64,000 nucleotides of DNA from Candidatus Nitronereus thalassa (GTDB lineage Bacteria > Nitrospirota > Nitrospiria > Nitrospirales > UBA8639), in assembly GCF_032191465.1 (NCBI RefSeq), contig NZ_JAQOUE010000001.1:1798001-1862000 (forward strand), given 5' to 3'. Under the pieces are notes generated by a model. It was not told the origin of the DNA, made no database searches, and was given only the letters and a program-made list of their open reading frames with translations. The first letter of the stretch is position 1, and each line of letters begins with the position of its first letter. A program made the translations under genes and the position numbers. Of the stretch, positions 35,728-44,880 are shown in pieces.

Positions 35728-36339
35728 CTATTCCATCACTTCGACTGTAATTTCAATCCGCTCTAACGGCATATCGCGGCGATCCCGTGGCTGGCTGACG
35801 ATTTTATCCGCCACTTCAATCCCTTTGACCACTTCACCAAACACGGTGTACTGGCCATCTAAGTGAGGCGATTTGGCTACCATGATAAAAAATTGTGAAC
35901 CAGCGCTATTAGGATCAGCTGTCCGGGCTGCTGATAAAATCCCTCGCTCGTGCGGAATTTTATTAAACTCCGCAGGAACCGTGTATCCCGGCCCGCCAGT
36001 CCCATACTCATTTCGTCTACCAGGATCTTTGGTATTCGGATCGCCTCCCTGAATCATAAAACCTGGAATAACCCGATGAAATATCGTGCCATTATAAAAT
36101 CCTTTTTTTGCCAAGGTCAGAAAACTCTCCACATGTTTCGGAGCGAGTTCTGGGAAAAAGACGATTTCCATTTCACCAAATTTTGTTTTGAGCAGAACAC
36201 GAGGGGCCTTCCCTTTTTCTTCAGCGACAGGCAACACCTTTGGCCCGTTCGCCCATGCTTGTCCGCTCCCGAGAAGTACCAAAATTCCTAATACTAGGAT
36301 CGATAAAATCACTCGAACCACTGAACCAGACTTCCGCAT
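35728..36339 (-). CDS. Exported cyclophilin-type peptidyl-prolyl isomerase
   Basis: 203 residues from ATG 36339, where GGAGG stands upstream; an open frame continues to 36492 but lacks support. A signal peptide or membrane anchor spans about residues 7-30. The cyclophilin domain shows FHRVIPGFMIQGGDP, AGSQFFIMV and LDGQYTVFGEVVKG, with the catalytic Arg (FHR) and the active-site Gln/Phe residues retained. A periplasmic folding helper is likely. It is convergent with the Cys-rich gene and downstream of rnc. Confidence 0.94.
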   Translation of the reverse strand: MRKSGSVVRVILSILVLGILVLLGSGQAWANGPKVLPVAEEKGKAPRVLLKTKFGEMEIVFFPELAPKHVESFLTLAKKGFYNGTIFHRVIPGFMIQGGDPNTKDPGRRNEYGTGGPGYTVPAEFNKIPHERGILSAARTADPNSAGSQFFIMVAKSPHLDGQYTVFGEVVKGIEVADKIVSQPRDRRDMPLERIEITVEVME

Positions 36340-36391
36340 TCTTAACCCTCCTTGCCTATGTTTGCCAATTGGCGATGTTCCCAACAGTCGA

Positions 36392-37123
36392 TTATACCAT
36401 GAGAAAGGGCCCCTCTTCAGCGCCCCCCTGGTTCTTCTGAGCATAGGCAGACTTCGCTGCCTCTTGCTCTGCCACCTTCTTGCTATGCCCAATACCCCGC
36501 CCTTGTATCTTACCTTGAATGCTCACTTCAACTTCAAAGACCTTTTGATGATCAGGCCCCGATTCCCGAATAAGCCGATATTCAGGAATCACCGAAAATT
36601 TTCTTTGGCACCATTCTTGAAGCTGGCTTTTATAATCCTGTCGACTTGCGGAAAGATTGGTCACATCCAAGGCCTGCAGATGTTCCTCTAACGCCATCAG
36701 CACAAACCCACGAGCAGGATCCAAACCTCCATCCAAATAGATGGCAGCAAGCACGGCTTCAAACGCATTGGCTAACAGTGAACTTTTGGTACGACCTTGT
36801 GTTTGCTCCTCCCCTCGTCCCACACGAAGCAAGGAACCAAGTTGCAGACGACGCGCGGCTTGCGCCAATGAGGATTGACGAACCAAATGCGCCCGAGTCT
36901 GTGAAAGATCTCCTTCCGATAGTTCGGGATACGTTCGAGCCAAATATTCACTAATGATCAAGTCCAGCACGGCATCGCCAAGAAATTCCAGCCGTTCATT
37001 ATCCTTTAAAGATTCATTCGGTTTTCCCTGAATATGCGATTTATGAGTCAGCGCTTCTTCGAGCAATTCCGGTTGCGTAAAGAAATATTGAATAGTCTGT
37101 TGCGCCTCTTTAATCATGGACAT
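36392..37123 (-). CDS. rnc: Ribonuclease III
   Basis: 243 residues from ATG 37123; ATG 37117 is equally possible and upstream codons to 37180 lack family similarity. The endonuclease motif NERLEFLGDAVLDLIISEYL and the distal acidic site NAFEAVLAAIYLDGG carry the catalytic Glu/Asp residues. A C-terminal double-stranded RNA-binding domain (DYKSQLQEW to AKSAYAQ) follows. It processes rRNA and structured mRNA. Placement beside fabF and acpP is common in bacteria. Confidence 0.97.
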   Translation of the reverse strand: MSMIKEAQQTIQYFFTQPELLEEALTHKSHIQGKPNESLKDNERLEFLGDAVLDLIISEYLARTYPELSEGDLSQTRAHLVRQSSLAQAARRLQLGSLLRVGRGEEQTQGRTKSSLLANAFEAVLAAIYLDGGLDPARGFVLMALEEHLQALDVTNLSASRQDYKSQLQEWCQRKFSVIPEYRLIRESGPDHQKVFEVEVSIQGKIQGRGIGHSKKVAEQEAAKSAYAQKNQGGAEEGPFLMV

Positions 37124-37232
37124 GGCCGGAATGAACCTAAAGATTATCGACGAGGAAAGCCAACAGGCCGAATCGACCACCTGCGAGTATTACTGTGGAA
37201 GGTGACATAGGCACTGGGAAGAAGAGGGCGAA

Positions 37233-38477
37233 TTACAATTGTTTCATCACAAGACATGCATTGACGCCCCCAAAACCAAAGGCATTGGAAATGGCGGCCT
37301 TGATGGCGACAGGCCTGGGCTTGGCAGGAATATAATCGAGGTCGCATTCGGGATCGGAATGTTCTAAATTGATGGTCGGTGGGAGCATTCCATGGTGCAA
37401 GGCCAAGGTCGTAAACACCGCTTCAATCCCTCCGGCCGCGCCCAGTAAATGTCCAGTCATCGATTTCGTTGAACTCACTGGAACCTGGTATGCGTGCGTA
37501 CCAAACACGGTTTTAATGACCTGGGTTTCAATTTTATCGGCAAAGGTAGAAGTCGCATGGGCGTTAATATAGCCAATGTCCGACTTGTCCACCCCTGCAT
37601 CCACAATAGCTTTTTCCATACATTTTACGGCACCCGCACCATCATCTGGAGGGGCGGTGATATGATACGCATCGCTCGTCATGGCATATCCGGCCAACTC
37701 ACCATAAATTCGAACACCTCGACGCTGCGCATGTTCGAGTTCTTCAAGCACCAACACGCCAGCACCTTCACCGATGACGAATCCATCACGTTCACGATCA
37801 AATGGCCGACTCGCTCGTTGAGGATCATCATTGCGGCGAGACAATGCCTTTGCAGCGGCAAATCCTGCAAGCGCGAGCGGACTAATCGTCGATTCTGCGC
37901 CTCCGGCAAGCATCACATCCGCTTCACCTCGCTGGATAATTCGAAAGGCGTCCCCCAAACAATGATTGCCCGTCGCGCAAGCCGTCACCGCACAAGAGTT
38001 GGGACCCTGGGCCCCAAATCGAATAGCCACTTGCCCCGAAGCTAAATTAATAATGACCATCGGGATAAAAAAAGGAGACACCCGGCTGGGCCCCTTTTCT
38101 TTCAGGACTTCGTGATAATGCTCAATAGCTGGAAGGCCACCGATTCCGGCCCCGATATACACGCCCACTCGGTCAGCATTATCTGGCGTGATTTTCAATT
38201 CCGCATCATCCACCGCTTCCTGGCTGGCCGCCACGGCATAGTGGATGAAGGTATCCATTTTTTTGATTTCTTTTTTGTCGATATAGTCGCCAGGGTTAAA
38301 GTCTTTCACTTCCCCAGCGATTTGGCAGGCATAGTCCGAAGCGTCAAATCGCGTAATGTTTGTAATGCCCGATTTCCCAGCAACCAGGCTCTCCCAGGTT
38401 TTTTCCACACCAATCCCCAGTGGCGTCACCACGCCCACACCCGTGATCACCACTCGGCGTCGGTTTTGATCAACCAT
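37233..38477 (-). CDS. fabF: 3-oxoacyl-ACP synthase II
   Basis: A 414-residue KAS II. The thiolase-fold catalytic triad is intact: Cys in AVTACATGNH, His in NAHATST and His in KSMTGHLLGAAG. It elongates acyl-ACP by condensation with malonyl-ACP. It lies 16 bases after acpP, whose product carries its substrates, and is followed by rnc. Confidence 0.98.
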   Translation of the reverse strand: MVDQNRRRVVITGVGVVTPLGIGVEKTWESLVAGKSGITNITRFDASDYACQIAGEVKDFNPGDYIDKKEIKKMDTFIHYAVAASQEAVDDAELKITPDNADRVGVYIGAGIGGLPAIEHYHEVLKEKGPSRVSPFFIPMVIINLASGQVAIRFGAQGPNSCAVTACATGNHCLGDAFRIIQRGEADVMLAGGAESTISPLALAGFAAAKALSRRNDDPQRASRPFDRERDGFVIGEGAGVLVLEELEHAQRRGVRIYGELAGYAMTSDAYHITAPPDDGAGAVKCMEKAIVDAGVDKSDIGYINAHATSTFADKIETQVIKTVFGTHAYQVPVSSTKSMTGHLLGAAGGIEAVFTTLALHHGMLPPTINLEHSDPECDLDYIPAKPRPVAIKAAISNAFGFGGVNACLVMKQL

Positions 38478-38493
38478 GACTTACACTGCGCGT

Positions 38494-38724
38494 TTAAGTT
38501 TTTTCTTTGATATAGTCAATGGCTTGTGAAACTTTTTGGATTTTTTCCGCATCCTCATCCGGAATTTCCACATCAAATTCTTCTTCGAGCGCCATCACCA
38601 GCTCTACCGTATCTAACGAATCCGCGCCAAGATCTTCGACAAATGAGGCTTCAGGCACGACTTCATCTTCTTCCACGCCCAACTGTTCTGCAATGATTTT
38701 TTTTACCTTGTCTTCTACCGCCAT
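38494..38724 (-). CDS. acpP: Acyl carrier protein
   Basis: 76 residues from ATG 38724, selected by GGAGG nine to ten bases upstream; the frame continues to 38757 without support. The phosphopantetheine serine lies in [19 protein letters not shown], the canonical DSL motif. Very acidic, as expected. It carries growing fatty acyl chains in the type II synthase. Confidence 0.98.
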   Translation of the reverse strand: MAVEDKVKKIIAEQLGVEEDEVVPEASFVEDLGADSLDTVELVMALEEEFDVEIPDEDAEKIQKVSQAIDYIKEKT

Positions 38725-38757
38725 CGAAATTGATACCTCCTGTTTTAGTTTCATCAT

Positions 38758-38819
38758 CCGTAAGGCGTGAATACGTCTTTCAATTTTTCATGTCCCGAGT
38801 CACGGTTCACGGATTACGC
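38758..38819. repeat. Paired heptamer tracts in inverted orientation
   Basis: CCGTAAG GCGTGAA (38758-38771) at the left and GTCACGG TTCACGG ATTACGC (38799-38819) at the right are heptamer runs that read as the same family on opposite strands. They fill the fabG-acpP spacer. Confidence 0.55.
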
Positions 38820-39554
38820 CATATGCATCCCGCCATTGACATGCAACACTTGTCCCGTGATATACCCCGCCGCATCTGATGCCAAAAATTTCACGGCTTC
38901 GGCAATGTCACGGGCCTCTCCCAAACGACCCAAAGGAATTTGTTTAGACAACATCTCTCTGACATCTTGCCCCAAGGCTTGCGTCATTGCAGTATCAATA
39001 AACCCTGGAGCCACAGCATTCACGGTAATATTCCGACTCGCATACTCCCGGGCAATGGTCTTTGTCAACCCAATAACCGCAGCTTTTGAGGCCGCATAAT
39101 TGGCTTGCCCAGCATTTCCCATCACCCCAACGACTGAAGCCATGTTAATAATTCGACCATACCGCTGTTTGGACATGGGACCGAGAGCGGCTTTCGTACA
39201 ATAAAACGTCCCCGTCAAGTTGACTTGTATTACCGCGTTCCAATCCTCATCCTTCATGCGCACCACGAGTCCATCACGAGTGATACCGGCATTATTCACA
39301 AATATATCAATGCGGCCCCACTCCTTGACCACTTGATCCACCAACGCCTTCACATCATCCCATTGCCCGACATTGGTCGATACCGCCATGGCCTGTCGAT
39401 GATGCTTCTTTACCTGATCGACGGTTTCCTGACAACGCTCAGCATCGAGATCCGCCACCACCACATCAGCGCCCGCTTGAGCCAACAATTCTGCAATGGC
39501 CTGTCCAATGCCTTGAGCAGCTCCCGTCACCACGGCTTTTTTCCCTTCAAGCAC
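38814..39554 (-). CDS. fabG: 3-oxoacyl-ACP reductase
   Basis: A 246-residue short-chain dehydrogenase. NADPH motif TGAAQGIGQA, NNAG and the Ser-Tyr-Lys triad (MASVVGVMGNAGQANYAASKAAV) match FabG, ending YITGQVLHVNGGMHM. It reduces beta-ketoacyl-ACP. The start is GTG at 39554. It lies between fabD and acpP. Confidence 0.97.
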   Translation of the reverse strand: MLEGKKAVVTGAAQGIGQAIAELLAQAGADVVVADLDAERCQETVDQVKKHHRQAMAVSTNVGQWDDVKALVDQVVKEWGRIDIFVNNAGITRDGLVVRMKDEDWNAVIQVNLTGTFYCTKAALGPMSKQRYGRIINMASVVGVMGNAGQANYAASKAAVIGLTKTIAREYASRNITVNAVAPGFIDTAMTQALGQDVREMLSKQIPLGRLGEARDIAEAVKFLASDAAGYITGQVLHVNGGMHMA

Positions 39555-39607
39555 ATTCGCCTCGCATTGTTCTGTTCAAATTAAAAAAGATATCAACCTA
39601 ACGTGAG

Positions 39608-40549
39608 CTATGCGACTTTCTTAAGGATAGACAATGTCGTTTCTAGGGATTCGGGATCATGCACGTTACACAATGTGGCTTCCGGTAAAATCCTTTTCAC
39701 CAGACCGGTTAAAACCGTGCCTGGCCCAATCTCGACGAATATAGTAACGCCCATTTCCCCCATGACGCGAATGGATTGCTCCCAAAGCACGGACGAAGGC
39801 AACTGACGAATCAGCGACTCTCGAATTTCCCCGGCCGAAGTTAATGCCTTCGCATCGGCATTATTAATCAGTGGAACCTGTAAATCGGATATGGCCGCCG
39901 ATTCAACAAAGGAGGATAATCGATCAGCCGCAGGCTTCATCAATGCCGTATGCACCGGCACACTCACCGGCAGCGGCATAGCCCGGCGACATCCCTTTGC
40001 CTTGGCGATTTCGATGGCCCGCTCCACCGCGGCTTTTTCTCCCGCAATGACCACCTGACCTGGGGCATTAAAATTCGCAGCAGACACGACTCCTGCCGTT
40101 TGCGCCTCTCGACAGGCTTCCTTCACCACTTCGGGTGTAAGCCCCAACACCGCCGCCACAAGCCCACTGCCTGGAGACACGGCTTCCGCCATAAACGTCG
40201 CCCGCTTATGAACAAGTTGCACCGCTTCCTCAAATTCAAGGCCACCAGCCGCCACCACGGCCGAATATTCTCCTAAGCTATGACCGGCAACCGCCACTGG
40301 GGTGAGACTCATATCCAGCGCTCGTAGAGCCACGACACTGGTCACCAATAAAGCCGGTTGAGTGAATTCGGTTTTATTCAGCTGTTCTGCGGGGCCTTCA
40401 AAACACAAGCCCGCGAGATCAAAACCCAAAATCTTACTGGCGTCATCATACAGCTGTCGAAGATCAGGACGACCCTCAACCAACGCCTGCCCCATACCGA
40501 CCGATTGCGATCCCTGACCCGGAAAAATGAAACCAACGTTGTCAGACAT
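39608..40549 (-). CDS. fabD: Malonyl-CoA:ACP transacylase
   Basis: 313 residues. FIFPGQGSQSVGMG at the start, the nucleophile serine in GHSLGEYSAVVAAGGL, and the His in SVPVHTALM are all present. It loads malonyl units onto ACP. It lies 201 bases downstream of the FabL-like gene; the spacer holds a repeat fragment (40650). Confidence 0.97.
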   Translation of the reverse strand: MSDNVGFIFPGQGSQSVGMGQALVEGRPDLRQLYDDASKILGFDLAGLCFEGPAEQLNKTEFTQPALLVTSVVALRALDMSLTPVAVAGHSLGEYSAVVAAGGLEFEEAVQLVHKRATFMAEAVSPGSGLVAAVLGLTPEVVKEACREAQTAGVVSAANFNAPGQVVIAGEKAAVERAIEIAKAKGCRRAMPLPVSVPVHTALMKPAADRLSSFVESAAISDLQVPLINNADAKALTSAGEIRESLIRQLPSSVLWEQSIRVMGEMGVTIFVEIGPGTVLTGLVKRILPEATLCNVHDPESLETTLSILKKVA

Positions 40550-40649
40550 AGGGGCTAAGGTATGAGTGAATCTGTTGTCAAAGTCAACGGGAAATTAAAC
40601 AATGATCTGAAAAACTTTTTTATCTCAAACAGGTAGTCAAAATGGTTAT

Positions 40650-40727
40650 CCAGACCTGTCCTGAGTGAGCCGAAGGAAAGGCCGACCTGCCTGCGAGAAG
40701 CCCCTACGGCAGAGGTAGGGAACACTG
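40650..40727. repeat. Possible dispersed repeat fragment in the fabD / FabL-like gene spacer
   Basis: CCTGTCCTGAGTGAGCCGAAGG, given here as CCTGTCCTGAG then TGAGCCGAAGG, looks like a mobile palindromic repeat end I have seen in unrelated genomes. It is followed by ACCTGCC and GGCAGAGGT arms that could pair. Only one copy is present in the window. Confidence 0.3.
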
Positions 40728-40750
40728 CTGGCAAGTATTTTGCTCACCTG

Positions 40751-41563
40751 TTAATCAACGATAAATTCTCCACCATCCACACACAAGACATTTCCTGTCA
40801 CCCACTGCGCTTTGGGGTGACTCAGCAGCCCAATGGCTTCCGCCACATCTTTTGTGGTGGTTAAACGTCCTGCAGGATTCTTGCGCTGAGCCCAAGCCAA
40901 CATTTCATCCGACCCTGGGATTTTTCGTAATGCGGGCGTATCGGTCACACCAGCCATGATCGCATTGGCAGTAATCCCCAATGGCCCCAGTTCGAGTGTC
41001 AGTTGCCGGATATGAGATTCTAACGCAGCTTTGGCCGCAGATACCGCGCCATAGGTCTTCCACACTCTGGCGCCACCTGCACTCGTCATAGCAAAAATGC
41101 GTCCGCCTTGTCCCAAGAGACCGGCTGCCACAAGATCTTGCGTCCAATACACTAAACTATTGGCCATCACATCCAAGGTCATGTCAATCTGGGCCTTGTT
41201 CACCGCATTGGCACTCGCTTGGGCAATATAGGGCTTTAAGGTGCCAAACGCTAACGAATGGAGGAGCACTCGAACGGTTTTGATCTTCCCACTCTTGAGA
41301 TGAGCTTGAATGGCATCTACCACTTCTTTTCTTTTTTCAGCATCGGCGGCATTCACATTCCAGAAGATGGCCTCTCGACCGAGTTTCTTAATCTCCCCGG
41401 CAATTCGTTCTGCATTGGGAAGCGTGGTTTTTCGATCGAGGTGAACGCCAAAAATATTCATCCCCAACCCCGCCAACTCTAGGGCAACGGCCTCGCCAAA
41501 TCCGCTGGAGGCACCTAAGATGACGGCCCATTCACCCTCTAATGGTCGATCCTGTGTTCCCAT
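40751..41563 (-). CDS. fabL: Enoyl-ACP reductase, FabL-like
   Basis: A 270-residue SDR protein. The glycine motif GASSGFGEA (17-25) is a standard TGxxxGxG type, unlike the altered motif of FabI. The active site has Tyr171 and Lys178 spaced by six residues, the enoyl-reductase pattern (FabG has three). The late segment VTDTPALRKIPG and NPAGR resembles the Bacillus FabL enzyme. In the fab cluster without another enoyl reductase, it is most likely the final reductase of the cycle. FabL-type enzymes are generally less sensitive to triclosan; that is family knowledge, not tested here. Confidence 0.82.
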   Translation of the reverse strand: MGTQDRPLEGEWAVILGASSGFGEAVALELAGLGMNIFGVHLDRKTTLPNAERIAGEIKKLGREAIFWNVNAADAEKRKEVVDAIQAHLKSGKIKTVRVLLHSLAFGTLKPYIAQASANAVNKAQIDMTLDVMANSLVYWTQDLVAAGLLGQGGRIFAMTSAGGARVWKTYGAVSAAKAALESHIRQLTLELGPLGITANAIMAGVTDTPALRKIPGSDEMLAWAQRKNPAGRLTTTKDVAEAIGLLSHPKAQWVTGNVLCVDGGEFIVD

Positions 41564-41634
41564 CTTCTATCCTTTCTTCACTCTTTGAGGACGTTTGTGC
41601 GTGCTGTTTGCTGTGAGGTGGCCAGATTCAGAGC

Positions 41635-42612
41635 TTACCAGCGAATGACTCCGGAAGCCCATGTAAGTCCTGCTCCAAACGCGGCAAGAACTATTAAACA
41701 TCCGGGTCGTATTTGTCCAGCCCTGACCGCCTCATCTAATGCCAGTGGAATCGAAGCCGCTGAGGTATTGCCAAACCGATCCAAATTCAGAATGACCTGC
41801 TCCATAGATAAACCCAGCCGTTGAGCCACGGCTTTGAGAATGCGAATGTTGGCCTGGTGAGGTAGTAAGAAATCAACATCCGACACCTTCATATTTTGAG
41901 CATCTAAGGCCTCTCGCACCGCATCTTCCATGGTTTTCACGGCGATTTTAAATGTTTCATTGCCCCGCATTTTGACATATTGTAGTCGCTCAGCCAGCAT
42001 GGATTCCGAAACAGGATAGGTAGAGCCCCCGCCTGGCACACATATGAGATCGGATAACCGGCCATCGGCATGCAAGTGAACCGAGAGTAGGCCTCGATCC
42101 TCCTCCGTCGGGCCCAAGACTGCGGCTCCAGCGCCATCTCCAAACAGCACACAGGTATTTCGATCCGTCCAGTCCGTAATCGAGGACATCACCTCAGAAC
42201 CAATCACCAGGACATGGCGATACACACCTGACCGAATGTACGCATCGGCTACAGATAAGGCATACACAAACCCGCAACATGCAGCCGAAATATCCAAGGC
42301 AGCTGCGGAAGTGGCGCCTAGACGGTATTGGATCAAAGATGCAGTGGAAGGGAGAGGAGAATCTCCGGTACAGGTGGCAAGAACTATCAGGTCGAGATCG
42401 TCAGCTTGAAGATGGGCAGCCTGTAAGGCTAACTGGGCGGCTTGGATGCCTAGGTCTGAACAGGCTTCACCAGGTGCGGCTTTCCGACGCTCACGGATCC
42501 CTGTGCGTTCAACGATCCAGGAATCCGACGTTTCTACCAACCCCTCAAGATCAACATTCGTCAGGACCTGTTTCGGAACATAGGCACCTGTTCCTAGAAT
42601 GTGACTTCGCAT
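41635..42612 (-). CDS. fabH: 3-oxoacyl-ACP synthase III
   Basis: 325 residues from ATG 42612 (MRSHILGTGAYVP), two bases after the plsX stop; upstream codons to 42756 lie inside plsX and are discarded. Triad: Cys in ISAACCGFVYAL, His in LLPHQANIRI, Asn in FGNTSAASIP. It starts fatty acid synthesis from acetyl-CoA and malonyl-ACP. Gene order plsX-fabH is widely conserved. Confidence 0.98.
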   Translation of the reverse strand: MRSHILGTGAYVPKQVLTNVDLEGLVETSDSWIVERTGIRERRKAAPGEACSDLGIQAAQLALQAAHLQADDLDLIVLATCTGDSPLPSTASLIQYRLGATSAAALDISAACCGFVYALSVADAYIRSGVYRHVLVIGSEVMSSITDWTDRNTCVLFGDGAGAAVLGPTEEDRGLLSVHLHADGRLSDLICVPGGGSTYPVSESMLAERLQYVKMRGNETFKIAVKTMEDAVREALDAQNMKVSDVDFLLPHQANIRILKAVAQRLGLSMEQVILNLDRFGNTSAASIPLALDEAVRAGQIRPGCLIVLAAFGAGLTWASGVIRW

Positions 42613-42614
42613 TC

Positions 42615-43634
42615 TTAAGCCATCTGCGGGTCCGTAGGGGTCATTAAACTCTCCGCAATGTCTCGCTGAATGAGGTCGATCAGCCTTCCTTTGGCTAACG
42701 CCTCCGCACGAAGGATCGCATTCTTGATCGCCTTTGCCGATGATCGGCCATGGCAAATCATACTAATGCCATTCACCCCCAACAATGGTGCGCCACCGAA
42801 CTCCGCGTAATCGGTTCGACGACGCAACCGCATGAGGGGTCCAGTAATAAAGAGGAAGGACAGTCTTCCCAGGCGAGAAGCCATCACTTCACGCATAAGC
42901 ATTTTTTTCATGGCATCAGCGAGACCCTCAGATATTTTTAATGAGACATTGCCAAGAAACCCATCACAAACAATGACATCGGCATTTCCACTATACACTT
43001 CGCGTCCCTCAAGATTCCCGATAAAATTCAGGGGACTTTCTCGAAGCAGACGAAACGCTTCCTTTGTCATGTCATTGCCTTTGGTATCTTCTTCTCCAAT
43101 ACTTAGTAACCCAACACGAGGGTTGGCCTTCCCAAGCAGATGCTTGCCATATTCATGGCCCATGATTCCAAACTGATAGAGTTGCCTAGCGGTGCAATCC
43201 ACGGTTGCCCCCACATCCAACATGACAGCAGTACCTTGAAGAGTAGGTAACATGGCACAGATGGCTGGACGTTCTACGCCTTTGATCATGCCAAGTTGAA
43301 AAAAAGCCGAAACCATCGTGGCTCCGGTATTTCCCGCACTGACCACCCCATCGGCGGCCCCATCTTTGACCATTTTCGTGGCTACCCAAATCGAGGAATC
43401 CCGTTTTTTCCTTGCCACTTGAGCTGGCGATTCATGCATTTCCACCGTTTGAGAAGCGTGCTGGATGGTCAAACGCGAATCCGTCCACTTTAGGCGATCC
43501 AATTCTGCACGAATCGGATCTTCCTGCCCGACCAGGATCAACTCGGCATCGAGTTCTTTTAAGGCCTGCATGGAACCTTCGACGATGGGAGAAAGACCGT
43601 GATCTCCGCCCATCGCATCGATTGCAATTTTCAT
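42615..43634 (-). CDS. plsX: Phosphate acyltransferase PlsX
   Basis: A 339-residue soluble/peripheral enzyme that makes acyl-phosphate from acyl-ACP for phospholipid synthesis. AIDAMGGDHGLSPIVEG opens the protein, followed by AGNTGATM, YGGAPLLGV-like FGGAPLLGVNGI and CHGRSSAKAIKNAI. Length is standard. It follows rpmF by 42 bases, as in many bacteria. Confidence 0.97.
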   Translation of the reverse strand: MKIAIDAMGGDHGLSPIVEGSMQALKELDAELILVGQEDPIRAELDRLKWTDSRLTIQHASQTVEMHESPAQVARKKRDSSIWVATKMVKDGAADGVVSAGNTGATMVSAFFQLGMIKGVERPAICAMLPTLQGTAVMLDVGATVDCTARQLYQFGIMGHEYGKHLLGKANPRVGLLSIGEEDTKGNDMTKEAFRLLRESPLNFIGNLEGREVYSGNADVIVCDGFLGNVSLKISEGLADAMKKMLMREVMASRLGRLSFLFITGPLMRLRRRTDYAEFGGAPLLGVNGISMICHGRSSAKAIKNAILRAEALAKGRLIDLIQRDIAESLMTPTDPQMA

Positions 43635-43676
43635 GGATCTAACGTGGTGACCCTATGAGGGTTGAGGAAGGGGGTC

Positions 43677-43859
43677 TTAGCCCTCTTCAACGGCAATGAT
43701 GGCTACTTTTTTGTAGTAACCACAAGAGAGGCAGGTACGATGGGGCAACATACGTTCATGGCACTGGGCACAGATTGAAAAACTCGGTGGCACCAGTTTT
43801 TTATGAGTCCGCCGTTTATCCCGTCGCGCCTTGGAATGTTTGTGTTTCGGATTCGCCAT
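43677..43859 (-). CDS. rpmF: Large ribosomal subunit protein bL32
   Basis: 60 residues: MANPKHKHSKARRDKRR start and the zinc-ribbon CAQCHERM...CLSCGYY (two CxxC pairs), so it is the zinc-binding form. GAGGG precedes the ATG. The rpmF-plsX junction is a classical one. Confidence 0.98.
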   Translation of the reverse strand: MANPKHKHSKARRDKRRTHKKLVPPSFSICAQCHERMLPHRTCLSCGYYKKVAIIAVEEG

Positions 43860-43919
43860 AATATTCCCTCAAAGGTTCGTCTGCTAAGTACTGATGAAGG
43901 TTGCTAAGAAAGCACGAAA

Positions 43920-44489
43920 CTAATTTTGTATTTTTTTTGAAAACTCCAGTTTATCGCGCAATATGGCAAAGGGTGATGCAGGTTTCACATCTTCACATTC
44001 GCAAGGTTGCTGGTTACGATTCTGACCGCAAACCTGACAAAGCCCCAGACAGCTATCTTTACATAATGGCTGAATAGGAATCGATAAGATTACCTGCTCC
44101 CTCAGCATCTCGGCTAAATTGAAAGAATGATCCAGGATAGGGAAATAATCAGCCTCTTCCCCTTTGTCTTCTGAGTCTTCTTGCCTCGACCGTGAATGTT
44201 TATCCTTAGTCGAAGAAGCGTCTTTCCCACGATAATAGGCTGAGATGGGAATACGAAATTTCCGATCAAAAATCCCTAAACACCTGACGCATTCTAAAAT
44301 CAATACCCCCTTGAGATCACCTGTCACCCACGCTTCATGTTCCTCGGCGTGGATGTGGCCGGTAAATTCCAGATCCCCCTGAAACTTGGGATCTCCCTCT
44401 TCAAAGTCCAGATCTATGCGCGAGATATCTCGGACATAGTCAAGCCCTTCAGGGGGAATATCATGAAGACGAATATCAAGCGAGGTCAT
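43920..44489 (-). CDS. DUF177 / YceD family 23S rRNA accumulation protein
   Basis: 189 residues from ATG 44489, where GGAG stands nine bases upstream; the frame remains open to 44591. Features are LECVRCLG in the middle and a C-terminal Cys cluster (CKDSCLGLCQVCGQN, then CEC) typical of the longer zinc-binding YceD proteins. A Lys/Ser/Glu-rich insertion (about 115-135) is probably disordered. The family is linked to 23S rRNA levels and is nearly always just upstream of rpmF, as here. Confidence 0.88.
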   Translation of the reverse strand: MTSLDIRLHDIPPEGLDYVRDISRIDLDFEEGDPKFQGDLEFTGHIHAEEHEAWVTGDLKGVLILECVRCLGIFDRKFRIPISAYYRGKDASSTKDKHSRSRQEDSEDKGEEADYFPILDHSFNLAEMLREQVILSIPIQPLCKDSCLGLCQVCGQNRNQQPCECEDVKPASPFAILRDKLEFSKKIQN

Positions 44490-44605
44490 CGTCTCTTTCT
44501 CCTCGCTACCCGATACAGATTTCTTCACCCTAACGTGCCACTTGGTAAAGAAGAATCCCAGAAAGACCGAAGTCCCCAGGGGCCCCACCAAATTTCCTGA
44601 GAACG

Positions 44606-44854
44606 TTAACGCTCTTCAGCAAATGCTAAAAGGGCGATACTTCTGGCACGTTTAATGGCAATGGTCAGCTTCCGTTGATGGCGCATACAATTTCCTGATG
44701 TCCGTCTTGGAATGATTCGACCCCGCTCCGTCAGAAAATTTCTCAGTAACGGCACATCTTTAAAATCAAGAGGGGTTTTCTCAATACAAAATCGGCACAC
44801 ACGACGCCGTTGAAACAACCTCCCACCACGTTCTGCGTTTTGTTCTCCAACCAT
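44606..44854 (-). CDS. rpsR: Small ribosomal subunit protein bS18
   Basis: 82 residues. Landmarks are CRFC near residue 20, LLRNFLTERGRIIPRRTSGNC and HQRKLTIAIKRARSIALLAF. The CRFC pair with the later Cys/His may bind zinc. It pairs with bS6 on the 30S platform. It is the last gene of rpsF-ssb-rpsR. Confidence 0.98.
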   Translation of the reverse strand: MVGEQNAERGGRLFQRRRVCRFCIEKTPLDFKDVPLLRNFLTERGRIIPRRTSGNCMRHQRKLTIAIKRARSIALLAFAEER

Positions 44855-44880
44855 GTTAAAAAGATATCTCCTCAGGAAGG

